Assembly: GCF_007753095.1 (NCBI RefSeq)
Contig: NZ_CP036348.1
Coordinates: 2,914,001-2,978,000 of the forward strand
Direction of reading: 5' to 3'
DNA from: Rosistilla carotiformis
Lineage (GTDB): Bacteria; Planctomycetota; Planctomycetia; Pirellulales; Pirellulaceae
Length of the DNA stretch: 64,000 bases
A model generated the notes under the pieces. It was not told the DNA's origin. It saw nothing but the letters and a program-made list of their open reading frames with translations, and searched no databases. Positions within the stretch are counted from its first letter, which is position 1; every line of letters starts with the position of its first letter. The position numbers and the translations under genes were made by a program. Shown here one piece after another: positions 9,197-18,364 of the stretch.

Positions 9197-11022
9197 CAGC
9201 TAAATACATCATCGGTATCGACCTCGGCACGACCAACAGCGTCCTGGCTTACACGCCGGTTCAAGCCGAATCGAATGCGGGCAGTTCGGAAGCCGCAGAG
9301 ATCCAGTTGCTGCCGATTCCGCAATTGGTCGCCGCCGGGACCGTCGAAGAACGGGACAGTCTGCCGTCGTTTGTCTATCTAGCCAATGCCGCGGAACGAA
9401 CCGCCGGTGGCTTGGACGCTCCCTGGGGCAAGGATCAATCGTACGCTGTCGGTCAGTTTGCCCGAGATCGTGGTGGCGAAGCTCCCGACCGAACCGTGGG
9501 GGCTGCGAAATCGTGGCTCTGCCACACCGGCGTCGATCGCCGCCAACCGATCCTCCCTTGGCAAGCTCCCAACGATGTCGAGAAGATCTCGCCGGTGACC
9601 GCTTCGCAGCGTTACCTGCAGCATTTGGTGCAGGCGTGGCAGCAGCGGTTCCCAGACGCTCCGATCGAACAACAACAAGTCGTCTTAACGGTTCCCGCTT
9701 CGTTTGATCCCGTCGCTCGCGAATTGACACGCGAAGCGGCGATCGCCGCCGGGTTGCCAGCCAACTTTGTTTTGTTGGAAGAACCGCAAGCTGCCTTCTA
9801 CGCTTGGCTGTCGGCTGTCGGCGACCAGTGGCGAAAGATGTTGAGTGTCGGCCAACGCGTGCTGGTCTGCGACGTCGGTGGCGGTACGACCGACCTGACG
9901 CTGATCACCGTCGACGAGGATGGAGGCGATCTGACGCTGCGACGCGAAGCGGTTGGCGATCACTTGCTGGTCGGTGGCGACAACATGGATCTGACGATGG
10001 CCCATGTCGTGGCCGGGGAATTCGCCAAGAAGAAGACGAAACTAAACCCTTGGCAATCGGTCTCGCTGTGGCATTCGTGCCGCGCGGCGAAAGAGTCGCT
10101 GTTGGCTCCCGAGGGCTCCGAAAAACAGACGATTTCGGTCCTTGGCCGCGGCAGCAAATTGATCGGCGGCACGGTCAGTGTCGAAGTCGATCGTGAATCG
10201 ATCTCGCAGCTGTTGGTCGATGGCTTTCTTCCCAAGTGTGGATTGGATGCGGTCCCGCAGCGGCAAGCCGCTTCGGGCTTCCAGGAGATCGGGCTGCCCT
10301 TTGAATCGGACCCGGGGATCACGCGTCACCTGGCGTCGTTTGTCTCCAACCACTGCACCGCGTCGGAGAGCGACAGCGTTTCGCTTCCCGATTTTGTGTT
10401 GTTCAACGGCGGCGTCTTTAAAGCCGATGGATTCCGCAACCGGATGCTGGAGATCGTCAACAGCTGGTCCGCCGACGCGGGCGATTCGAAGGTCCAACCG
10501 CTGCAAGGCGTTCACGACCTCGACCACGCCGTCGCTCGCGGCGCCTGTTATTACGGGCTGAACAAACAGCGTGGCGGTCTGCGGATTCGCGGCGGCACGG
10601 CCCGTTCATATTACGTCGGCATCGAAACCGCGGGGCTGGCGATTCCCGGAGCCCCTCGGCCGCTGAAGGCGCTCTGTGTGGTTCCCTTTGGAATGGAAGA
10701 GGGGACCGAGACCGACGTCCCTTCGGGCGAGATCGGTCTGGTTGTCGGCAAACCGGCCCGGTTCCGGTTCTTCAGTTCGAATGTTCGCACCGACGACAAG
10801 CCGGGCGAACAATTGGATTGGTGGGATGATACGGAACTGACCGAAACCGATCCGATGGAAGCGACGTTAACGCTGGCCGATGGAGCGACCGAATCGCACG
10901 TGCCGGTTAAATTCCATGCCAACATCACCGAACTGGGCGTCTTGGAACTGTGGTGCGTGGCGGTTCATGGCGACGGCCGCTGGAAGTTAGAATTCAACGT
11001 CCGCGACGAACCGCAAGAATAG
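9193..11022 (+). CDS. Hsp70 family (DnaK-like) ATPase
   Basis: 609 residues. The start at 9193 overlaps the DUF2760 stop by four bases and is the natural start of the actin-like fold (MTAKYIIGIDLGTTNS). Nucleotide-binding signatures are present: GIDLGTTNSVLAY (phosphate 1), VVLTVPASFDPVARELTREA, VCDVGGGTTDLTLI (phosphate 2) and LVGGDNMDLTMA. The C-terminal third (from about GLRIRGGTARSYYVGIET) resembles the start of a beta-sandwich substrate domain, but the helical lid and EEVD-type tail of DnaK are missing. It belongs to the divergent Hsp70 proteins that occur with DUF2760, not to housekeeping DnaK. No J protein or GrpE is nearby. Client and partner are unknown. Confidence 0.9.
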   Translation: MTAKYIIGIDLGTTNSVLAYTPVQAESNAGSSEAAEIQLLPIPQLVAAGTVEERDSLPSFVYLANAAERTAGGLDAPWGKDQSYAVGQFARDRGGEAPDRTVGAAKSWLCHTGVDRRQPILPWQAPNDVEKISPVTASQRYLQHLVQAWQQRFPDAPIEQQQVVLTVPASFDPVARELTREAAIAAGLPANFVLLEEPQAAFYAWLSAVGDQWRKMLSVGQRVLVCDVGGGTTDLTLITVDEDGGDLTLRREAVGDHLLVGGDNMDLTMAHVVAGEFAKKKTKLNPWQSVSLWHSCRAAKESLLAPEGSEKQTISVLGRGSKLIGGTVSVEVDRESISQLLVDGFLPKCGLDAVPQRQAASGFQEIGLPFESDPGITRHLASFVSNHCTASESDSVSLPDFVLFNGGVFKADGFRNRMLEIVNSWSADAGDSKVQPLQGVHDLDHAVARGACYYGLNKQRGGLRIRGGTARSYYVGIETAGLAIPGAPRPLKALCVVPFGMEEGTETDVPSGEIGLVVGKPARFRFFSSNVRTDDKPGEQLDWWDDTELTETDPMEATLTLADGATESHVPVKFHANITELGVLELWCVAVHGDGRWKLEFNVRDEPQE

Positions 11023-11034
11023 AATCGGCGGGAC

Positions 11035-11103
11035 GTGGTGGACGAGGTTACGAGTCCTTTTGCATCAGACCAAATCGCTGGGACTCGTAACCTCGTCCAC
11101 TAC
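11035..11103. repeat. Palindromic hairpin repeat, GTAG-type, copy 1
   Basis: Perfect 20-base arms (GTGGACGAGGTTACGAGTCC at 11038-11057 and its reverse complement at 11081-11100) with a 23-base loop. The arm extends to 23 pairs with one G-U pair. It lies between the convergent Hsp70-like and spoVR genes. Two near-identical copies occur at 55.8-56.0 kb, also between convergent genes. Confidence 0.9.
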
Positions 11104-11145
11104 GCTTCGTTGAATCAACGAAAGCGCTCGGTGCTAGCTGCTTCA

Positions 11146-12690
11146 TTACGGCATCGAGACGGCGTCGTATTCGCTGAGCGGACGTTTGGTCTCGGCGTCG
11201 ACTTCGACCATCCGGACGCGGTAGCCCCACAGTTTTGCCAGATGCCGCAAGATCCGGTTGGCTTCGGATTTCTCCAACAGCTTGCCATCGCGCACGCGGT
11301 GAGTCAGGACCAATCGTCGGTTCCCTTTCAGGTTGGCGTCGCTGATCTGGATATCGGGCTCCTGTTTGGAGATGTCGTATTGGGCGGCTAATTGGCGGCG
11401 GACCTCGCGGTATCCCGATTCGTCGTGGATCGCGGTGACCGTCATATGTTCGTCGTTGGCGTCATCACTGACCTTGAACAACCGCATTTCGCGGATCAAC
11501 CGCGGACTTAAGAACTGCAGGATGAAGCTCTCGTCGCGATAGTGCTCCCAGGCGTCGCGGATCGTCTCCAGCGAGCGCCCCTTGCCGGCGATCTCGGGGA
11601 ACCATTGGCGGTCCTCGTCGTCGGGGTCGTCGCAGATCCTGGCGATATCGCGAACCATGGCATATCCCAACGCGTAGGGATTGATCCCACCGAAGCCGCG
11701 GGAATCGAAATTCGGTTGGGCGACAACCGCCGAATGCATGTGCAGGAATTCCAGCATCGATCCTTCGTCGATCTGGCCGCGATGGTACAAGCGGTTCATG
11801 ATTTCGTAATGGACAAAGGTCGCACACCCTTCGTTCATCATCTTGGTCTGACGCTGCGGGTAGAAATATTGAGCCAGCGTGCGAACGATCCGCAGCACTT
11901 CACGCTGCCAGTCCTTCAGTTTTGGCGCATGGTTGGCCAAGAAGGTTAATAGATTTTCCTCGGGCAAGTCCAACGCGGCCGCTTCGATGTCATTCTCGTC
12001 TTGTTCGGCGGTCTTCACCTCCGTTGTGTCGGACGGTTCGGTGGGGACGGTACGCCACAGATCATTGTAAGTCGATTCGAGATGTTGGCGGCGGGCTTCG
12101 CTGCGCGCTTGCTGTTCGCGCGGCGAGCGACGCCGCGTGGCGTAGCGGTTGACGCCGTGAGACATCAGCGCGTGAGCGGAATCCAACAGCGATTCGACTT
12201 CACCCAGTCCGTACCGTTGCTCGCATCCGGCGATATAACTCTTTGCATACGCGAGTTCATCCAGCACGCGATCGGCTCGCGTCCATTGGCGGAACAGGTG
12301 GTTGTTTTTGAAGAAATGATTGTGTCCGAACGCCGCGTGCGCGATCACCAGCGTCTGCATCGTCATCGTGTTCTCTTCCATCACGTACGAGACGCAGGGC
12401 TGCGAATTGATCACCAGTTCATAAGCCAGCGATTGGGCTCCCTTGCGATACAACAGCTCCTCGCGGGCGAAACGCTTGCCAAACGACCAGTGGCGGTACA
12501 GCAGCGGCATTCCAATCGCGGCATAGGCGTCCAGCATCTGTTCGGAGGTGATCACTTCGATCTGGTTGGGATAGACGTCCAGCCCCAGTTCGCCCAAGGC
12601 GATCTCTTCGACCGCATCGTAGACGCGGTGCAGCAGTTTGAAATCCCATTGCGATCCGCTGTACAAGAGCCCGCCATGCCGCTTATTCAT
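11146..12690 (-). CDS. spoVR: SpoVR family protein (YcgB-like)
   Basis: 514 residues from the ATG at 12690 (MNKRHGGLLYSGSQWDF); the frame is open further upstream, but that part overlaps the DUF444 gene and is not protein-like. E. coli YcgB is of similar length (about 510). Family landmarks: EVITSEQMLDAYAAIGMPLLYRHWSFGKRF, NPCV/SQPCVSYVMEENTM-like block, HAAFGHNHFFKNNHLF, and the NEGCATFVHYEIMN segment. In Bacillus SpoVR affects spore cortex formation; in non-sporulating bacteria it accompanies PrkA and YeaH in stress and nutrient responses. The molecular activity is not known. It is the third gene of the minus-strand operon, 11 bases after the DUF444 stop. Confidence 0.95.
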   Translation of the reverse strand: MNKRHGGLLYSGSQWDFKLLHRVYDAVEEIALGELGLDVYPNQIEVITSEQMLDAYAAIGMPLLYRHWSFGKRFAREELLYRKGAQSLAYELVINSQPCVSYVMEENTMTMQTLVIAHAAFGHNHFFKNNHLFRQWTRADRVLDELAYAKSYIAGCEQRYGLGEVESLLDSAHALMSHGVNRYATRRRSPREQQARSEARRQHLESTYNDLWRTVPTEPSDTTEVKTAEQDENDIEAAALDLPEENLLTFLANHAPKLKDWQREVLRIVRTLAQYFYPQRQTKMMNEGCATFVHYEIMNRLYHRGQIDEGSMLEFLHMHSAVVAQPNFDSRGFGGINPYALGYAMVRDIARICDDPDDEDRQWFPEIAGKGRSLETIRDAWEHYRDESFILQFLSPRLIREMRLFKVSDDANDEHMTVTAIHDESGYREVRRQLAAQYDISKQEPDIQISDANLKGNRRLVLTHRVRDGKLLEKSEANRILRHLAKLWGYRVRMVEVDAETKRPLSEYDAVSMP

Positions 12691-12701
12691 CGATCCACCC
12701 G

Positions 12702-13982
12702 CTAGTTGGTATTTGAGCCGGAACGCAGTTTGCCGTCGAACAGATCGTGAAAGACCGGGAAAATTTCGCCGGCCGTGGCGACCTCCGCTTGGGCAAAGTT
12801 GGCGTGTCGAGCGGTCAACGGATAGTAGCCGTGCCAAAGGACGCTGTCCCCTGGCCATTGGTCGTCGTTGACTTCGATGTAAGCGTAATATTGGCAGATC
12901 GGCAGGATCTCTTGTTCCAACAGACGCAGCGTCTGCGGCATGTCGTGATCGAAGTTGTGCCCGTCGGAAGCTTGGGCGGCGTAGATGTTCCAGTCCTCGA
13001 CCGGATACCGCTGTTTGACGATCTTCAGCATCTCTTCGAGAGCCGACGAAACGACGGTGCCGCCCGTCTCCCGGCCGTGGAAAAACGTCTGCTCATCGAC
13101 TTCTTGAGCCGTGTAGGTGTGGCGGATGAAGACGAGTTCGACCGCTTTGTAGTGCCGCTTCAGGAACAGATGCAGCAACATATAGAACCGCTTCGCCATG
13201 TCCTTCAGCTGTTCGGTCATCGACGCCGACGTGTCCATCAAACAGAACATCACCGCCTGTGTCGTCGGCTTGGGGACCCGTTGGATGCGGCTGTATCGCA
13301 GGTCGACCGTCTCCAGATAGGGAACCGCTCGCATCCGAGTTTGCTGCGCGTCGATCAGTTTCCGCAGCCGGGCGATCTCATCGGCGTCGCCCGCAGTCTG
13401 CGCCTGTTGCAATTCCGCCTGCAATGCTTCGACTTCAGCCAGCTTCGGCCGACCTAAGGCGATACGGCGAGCCAAGCTGCGGCGCATCGTCTCGCGCTTG
13501 TTGAGTCGCTGGGGCGAACCATCGGTCGAATATCCGGCACGGACCCAAGCGGGCGAGTCCATCGATTTCAACTTCCGTTTCGCCAGATTGGGTAACTCCA
13601 GATCTTCGAAGAACAAATCCAGAAACTCTTCGCGCGTCAGGGCGAAGACAAAGCTATCCTCGCCGTCCCCATCGGCGCTGCCCCCCGAACCGCTGCCCGC
13701 ACCGCCGCTCGGTTTTTCAATCTGGTCACCTGGTCGATATTCGTGGTTTCCAGGAAGCACGTAATCACGGTGTCCCACGTTGCGGTCGTGGTGGAAGGTT
13801 GGTTCGTGCAGGTCTTTGGAGCTGATCGAAACCTCCTGGCCTCCTTCGAGGTCGGCGATCTTCCGCTGCCGAATTGAATCGGCAAACGCCTTCCGCATGT
13901 GCGATTTCACACGGCGCAAAAAGCGTTGGCGATTGCCAAGGCTTTTTGCTTTTGGGTTTTGACGACGATCGACTACGTGCAT
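12702..13982 (-). CDS. yeaH: DUF444 family protein (YeaH/YhbH)
   Basis: 426 residues, nearly the same as E. coli YeaH. The ATG at 13982 (MHVVDRRQNPKAKSLGNRQR) is preceded by AGGGAG. A basic N-terminus and Gly/Ser-rich linker (about 85-105) precede a VWA-like domain with the MIDAS start MDTSASM and the downstream SDGHNFDHDM. Proteins of this family are co-expressed with the kinase YeaG/PrkA and needed for its sustained starvation response in E. coli. Here it lies between prkA and spoVR on the same strand, 61 bases after prkA. The VWA fold suggests a protein-binding adaptor; this is inference. Confidence 0.94.
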   Translation of the reverse strand: MHVVDRRQNPKAKSLGNRQRFLRRVKSHMRKAFADSIRQRKIADLEGGQEVSISSKDLHEPTFHHDRNVGHRDYVLPGNHEYRPGDQIEKPSGGAGSGSGGSADGDGEDSFVFALTREEFLDLFFEDLELPNLAKRKLKSMDSPAWVRAGYSTDGSPQRLNKRETMRRSLARRIALGRPKLAEVEALQAELQQAQTAGDADEIARLRKLIDAQQTRMRAVPYLETVDLRYSRIQRVPKPTTQAVMFCLMDTSASMTEQLKDMAKRFYMLLHLFLKRHYKAVELVFIRHTYTAQEVDEQTFFHGRETGGTVVSSALEEMLKIVKQRYPVEDWNIYAAQASDGHNFDHDMPQTLRLLEQEILPICQYYAYIEVNDDQWPGDSVLWHGYYPLTARHANFAQAEVATAGEIFPVFHDLFDGKLRSGSNTN

Positions 13983-14043
13983 CGCGATAATCTCCCTGCG
14001 AGCTAATGAAGGCGGCACAGATCACGGAACGACGATCCACGGG

Positions 14044-15996
14044 TCAGCTCGATTTACTAACACGCATGTACCAATCGACCAAGCGGCGGACTTGGCGTGG
14101 GGTGTAGCCACGCTGTGTCATGCGGTCAACAAATTCGCTGTGCTTCTGCTGAGCTTGACTGTCCTTTTTGGCGCCAAAGCTGATCACTGGCAACAGCTCC
14201 TCGATCTGGCTGAACATCCGCTTCTCGATCACTTCGCGAATCTTTTCGTACGAAGTCCAATCGGGATTGCGACCGTTGTTCTTGGCGCGAGCCCGCAACG
14301 CAAACTTGACGACTTCGTAACGGAAGTCCTTCGCGTTGCCGATCCCTGCGGGATGTTCGATCTTCTCCAGCTCCTCGTTCAAGACATCGCGGTCCATCAA
14401 TTGGCCGGTGTCGGGATCCTTGTAGTCCTGGTCGTCGATCCAGGCGTCGGCATACGAGATGTAACGGTCGAACAGATTCTGGCCGTAACTGTGGTACGAC
14501 TCGAGATAGGCTTTGCGAATCTCGTTGCCGATGAACTCGGCGTACCGCGTCCCCAGCTCCTCTTTGACAAACTCCAGGTACCGCTGTTCGGTCTCCTCGG
14601 GCAACTGCTCGCGGCGGATCGATTGTTCCAGCACGTACATCAGGTGGACTGGGTCGGCAGCCACCTCTTCGTTGTCAAAGTTGAAAGTCTCCGAGAGGAT
14701 TTTGTAGGCGAAGCGGGTCGAGATTCCGTCCATCCCCTCGGTCACGCCCGCGGCGTCGCGGTATTCCTGGACCGTCCGCGCCTGCGGGTCGGTGTCTTTT
14801 AATGACTCGCCGTCGTAGACATGCAGCTTGGCGTGCAGGCTCGAATTTTCGTGCTCCTTCAAACGCGTCAGGACCGAAAACTGCGACATCAACTCCAGCG
14901 TATCGGGAGCGCACGGAGCGTTCCCCAGCTGCGAGTTCTGGATCAATTTGCGATAGATCTGCGTCTCTTCGGTCGCTCGCAAGCAATACGGAACCTTGAC
15001 GACGCAGATCCGATCGAGGAAAGCTTCGTTGCTGCGGTTCGCTTTAAACGTCTCCCATTCGGACTCGTTGGAGTGGGCGACGATGATCCCTTGGTAAGGC
15101 ATCGCGCCGACGTTTTCGGTTCCGACGTAAGTCCCGTCCTGCGTCGCGGTCAGTAGCGGATGCAGCATCTTCAGCGGCGCTTTGAACATCTCGACAAATT
15201 CCAACAGCCCCTGCGTCGTGCGGTTTAATCCGCCGGTGTAGGAGTAGGCGTCGGCGTCGTCCTGGCCAAAGTATTCCAACTTGCGAATGTCGACCTTACC
15301 GACAAGCGACGAGATATCTTGGTTGTTCTCATCGCCCGGTTCGGTCTTGGCCACGCAGCAGCCACGCTGCTCCGACGGCGTCACGCGGACGACGGAAAAC
15401 TTGGAGATGTCGCCGCCGTATTCATCCAGCCGCTTGATCGCCCAGGGGGACATGTAACCCGCCAAGCGGCGGCGTGGGATGCCGTATTCCTCTTCCAGCA
15501 CCGATCCCATCGTGACGGGATCGAACAGAACCAGCGGGCTCTCGTAGATCGGGCTGATCTCGTCGCCGGCGCACAGCACATAAACAGGTTGCTTTTCCAT
15601 CAACCGTTTCAGCGTTTCGGCCAAAGAACTTTTGCCGCCACCGACGGGGCCTAACAGATAAAGGATCTGCTTCCGCTCCTCCAAACCTTGGGCGGCGTGG
15701 CGGAAGAATCCGACGATCCGCTCGATCGTCTCTTCCAAACCGTAGAAGCTCTTGAACGTGGGATAAGACTTGATGGTCCGGTTCATGAAGATCCGACCCA
15801 ACCGTGGGTCGTTGGACGTATCGATCAGTTCGGGCTCGCCGATCGCCTTGACCATCCGCTCCGACGCGGATGCGTAGAGGCTTGGATCGCTCCCGGCGGC
15901 TTCGAGATATTCCTTTAAAGAGAGTCGGACTTGTTTGTGTTGCGAATAGCTCTCGGAATAAAGCTGAACGATGTCCGTTCGGTTTGTGGTGGCCAT
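14044..15996 (-). CDS. prkA: PrkA family serine protein kinase (YeaG-like)
   Basis: 650 residues; E. coli YeaG is 644. The ATG at 15996 (MATTNRTDIVQLY) has GGGAG seven bases upstream; a TTG two codons earlier has poorer spacing. The N-terminal two-thirds is an AAA+ fold with Walker A GPVGGGKSS and the insert typical of PrkA (FYGLEETIERIVGFFRHAAQGLEERKQILYLLGP). The C-terminal region (about 400-650) is the PrkA kinase-like domain (FNFDNEEVAADPVHLMYVLE, YLESYHSYGQNLFDRYISYADAW). It phosphorylates proteins on serine and, in several bacteria, governs starvation, acid or sporulation responses; some members also act as ATP-dependent proteases. First gene of the prkA-yeaH-spoVR operon. Confidence 0.96.
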   Translation of the reverse strand: MATTNRTDIVQLYSESYSQHKQVRLSLKEYLEAAGSDPSLYASASERMVKAIGEPELIDTSNDPRLGRIFMNRTIKSYPTFKSFYGLEETIERIVGFFRHAAQGLEERKQILYLLGPVGGGKSSLAETLKRLMEKQPVYVLCAGDEISPIYESPLVLFDPVTMGSVLEEEYGIPRRRLAGYMSPWAIKRLDEYGGDISKFSVVRVTPSEQRGCCVAKTEPGDENNQDISSLVGKVDIRKLEYFGQDDADAYSYTGGLNRTTQGLLEFVEMFKAPLKMLHPLLTATQDGTYVGTENVGAMPYQGIIVAHSNESEWETFKANRSNEAFLDRICVVKVPYCLRATEETQIYRKLIQNSQLGNAPCAPDTLELMSQFSVLTRLKEHENSSLHAKLHVYDGESLKDTDPQARTVQEYRDAAGVTEGMDGISTRFAYKILSETFNFDNEEVAADPVHLMYVLEQSIRREQLPEETEQRYLEFVKEELGTRYAEFIGNEIRKAYLESYHSYGQNLFDRYISYADAWIDDQDYKDPDTGQLMDRDVLNEELEKIEHPAGIGNAKDFRYEVVKFALRARAKNNGRNPDWTSYEKIREVIEKRMFSQIEELLPVISFGAKKDSQAQQKHSEFVDRMTQRGYTPRQVRRLVDWYMRVSKSS

Positions 15997-16657
15997 GTGC
16001 AATCTCCCAAATGCGCAAAAGCTTGAAGTCCCACCCGCGAAAATTCGTCGTTTGGATTACTTGCGGCGGGCAAAGACTAGATTCACGGCGGCAGGACGTC
16101 GGTTGCCGGAGAATGCGAAGCAGTTCGCAGTCGCCCGTCATCCGACAGGCGGTCGACAAAACCGAGGGGCGCAATCGACGCACCGATCGGAAGTTTCCCG
16201 CTTATCCCGATTATAGGAGATGGCGATGCGTCTACTTTGTGATTTCAGCCAATAAACGGTTGGGAGTGCCATCGCAAACATTGCAGGCGAAACGACTTAG
16301 GGAAAACTTTGCGAAATTAAACAGAAATTCAATCCCGCGGGATTCGGCACTGTGACAGTTAGAATTTGCCTCCGATGGCATGTCTTTGCCAGAAAGCTTT
16401 GTCGACCGGACGCATCGGCAGCAAATGTGTTTGGCTGGAAGTAGTAAATCAGGTTCTGGAAAGATATAAAGCAATCGTTCCAGCGATACATCGATCCAAC
16501 AAGCCCTGCGAATCGTTCACGGTTTGTACCTTCGTTCCATGAGATCGGTCACTCATGCCGGCTCATTTCTCGTTGTCGAACAGCGGTCATCGGCAATCGC
16601 TACTTTTCAAATCCGCGAGCATATCTCGACCGCATCCGCCAACCTGAGAGCCAACAC
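15997..16657. other. Divergent intergenic region between prkA and a sulfatase gene
   Basis: About 660 bases with lower GC than the flanks and no convincing gene: the short open frames lack ribosome sites and protein-like composition. It should hold the prkA operon promoter (minus strand) and the sulfatase promoter (plus strand). No strong -35/-10 pair or palindromic operator was found by eye. Confidence 0.5.
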
Positions 16658-18253
16658 ATGAGATCTGTTTACCCGATCGCCACTTCGACGTTGCTGGGAT
16701 TGATATTGTTGGGGCCGGTTTCAGTCGGACTCGGGCAAAAGCCCAATCTGGATCGTACCTTGCGGACCGCGGACAACTTTGAACCGGCGATACCACGTTC
16801 GGATCAGGACGACGTTGTTGCGACGAAGCTTGCGAAGCTGAAGAAGGAGACCGGCCGAAAGCCGAATATTCTTTGGTTGGTCGTCGATGACATGGGATAC
16901 GGCGACCCGGGATGTTATGGCGGCGGTGCCGCGGTCGGTGCGGCGACTCCGAATATCGATCGCCTGGCGCGGGAAGGGCTGAAGCTGACCAGTTGTTATT
17001 CGCAACAGACATGCACGCCAACGCGTTCGGCGATTCTGACAGGGCGACTCCCTCACCGAACCGGATTGACGCGGCCGATCCTAGCGGGCGACAAACTCAC
17101 CAAGAATCCTTGGGCGGACGAAGTGAGCTTGGCGAAGTTGCTCAGCGACGCCGGCTATTTCACGATGCTCACCGGTAAATGGCATGTGGGAGAACCCGAG
17201 GGAATGCGGCCGCACGATATCGGCTTCGATGAATATTACGGCTACTACCCGGCGCAGAAGGAGATCTCCCAAAGGTTCGATTCCCGCCGGTTCCCCGATC
17301 TTGTCAACGATCCGGAACGAATGCGGGCCTTCGAGGCGATTGCGCCTGACAATCACCTCACCCACGGTTTCAAGGGTGGCCGCACCGAGAAGCTTGCACA
17401 GGTGCAATCGCTCGAAGACATGGGGCGAGCCGAAAAGGTCCTGGCTGATTTCACGATTGAGAAGATCAAAGAGTTGGCCAAAGGGGACAAGCCCTTCTTC
17501 ATCGAACATTGTTTCATGAAGGTTCACTGCGACAACTTTCCCAATCCAGATCTCGGGCCCCTAAGCGCCGCGAAGTACTTCTAAAAGGAAGCCGTTGCCG
17601 AAGTCGATCTGCACGTCGGTGAAATCATCAAAGCCTTAGACGAGGCGGGCGTGCTGGAGAACACGTTCGTCTTCTTCACCAGCGACAACGGCCCGCAGAT
17701 GGATGGATGGCCCGACGCGGGCTACACGCCGTTTCGTGGCGCGAAGGGGACCACGTTTGAAGGAGGTGTCCGGGTTCCCGGCATCGCCTACTGGAAAGGA
17801 ATGATCGAATCGGGCCGCGAAAGCGATGACCTGTTCGACCTGATGGATCTCTTCGGCGTTGCCCTTAACGTCGGTGGCGTTAAACATGACACCTTGCCAA
17901 CCGATCGGTATTACGACTTCATCGATCAAACTTCGTTCCTGCTACACGACGAAGGTCATTCCCAACGTGAAGCCGTCTACTTTTGGTGGGGCACGGAACT
18001 GATGGCCTGCCGGATGCGGGAATATAAGGTACACCTCAAGGTTGCACTTCCCGAATCGACGCACATGCACATCGACTATGCGACCATACAGGATGTTGGA
18101 CTAGCACCGTGGCTGTTCAACCTCTACATCGACCCGAAAGAGCAGATGCCAGTCGGCCACCGCCGAAATGCATTCCTGGCAACGGTCCTTGGGAAGCTTA
18201 AGCAACATGCTGCGACCTTCAAAAAGTATCCACCCAAAGACGTCGGGCTGTAA
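16658..18253 (+). pseudogene. Arylsulfatase interrupted by an in-frame TAA
   Basis: The frame encodes 531 amino-acid positions of a formylglycine sulfatase but is cut by TAA at 17582-17584; the same frame then continues without a shift to 18253. The first part (308 residues) has a signal peptide (to about GLGQKP), the metal-binding start NILWLVVDDMGYGDPGCYGG and the maturation motif CTPTRSAILTGR, whose cysteine becomes formylglycine. The part after the stop (KEAVAEVDLHVGEIIKALDEAGV, then TFVFFTSDNGPQMDGWPD) has the second metal site DNGP and the C-terminal domain. A complete enzyme needs both halves, so the gene is probably inactive unless the stop is suppressed or is a sequence error. An internal restart near 17651 would lack the active-site cysteine. 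Followed by a second sulfatase. Confidence 0.85.
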
Positions 18254-18364
18254 TTCGCCGCAGCGTGATCCGCGATTCCTCGCTCGCCGCCGTCTCACAC
18301 TCTGACGTCGGCGGCGAGTTCCTTACCTGTTGTTAATACGATTCAAGAGCTTCGGGAAAACGAA

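Noticed and set aside
12691-12858. N-terminal extension of SpoVR
   Set aside because: It overlaps the end of the DUF444 gene and the residues are unlike the SpoVR family start, which begins at 12690.
17582-17584. Selenocysteine or programmed recoding at the sulfatase stop
   Set aside because: The codon is TAA, not TGA, and I see no SECIS-like hairpin directly after it; a nonsense mutation or sequence error is simpler.
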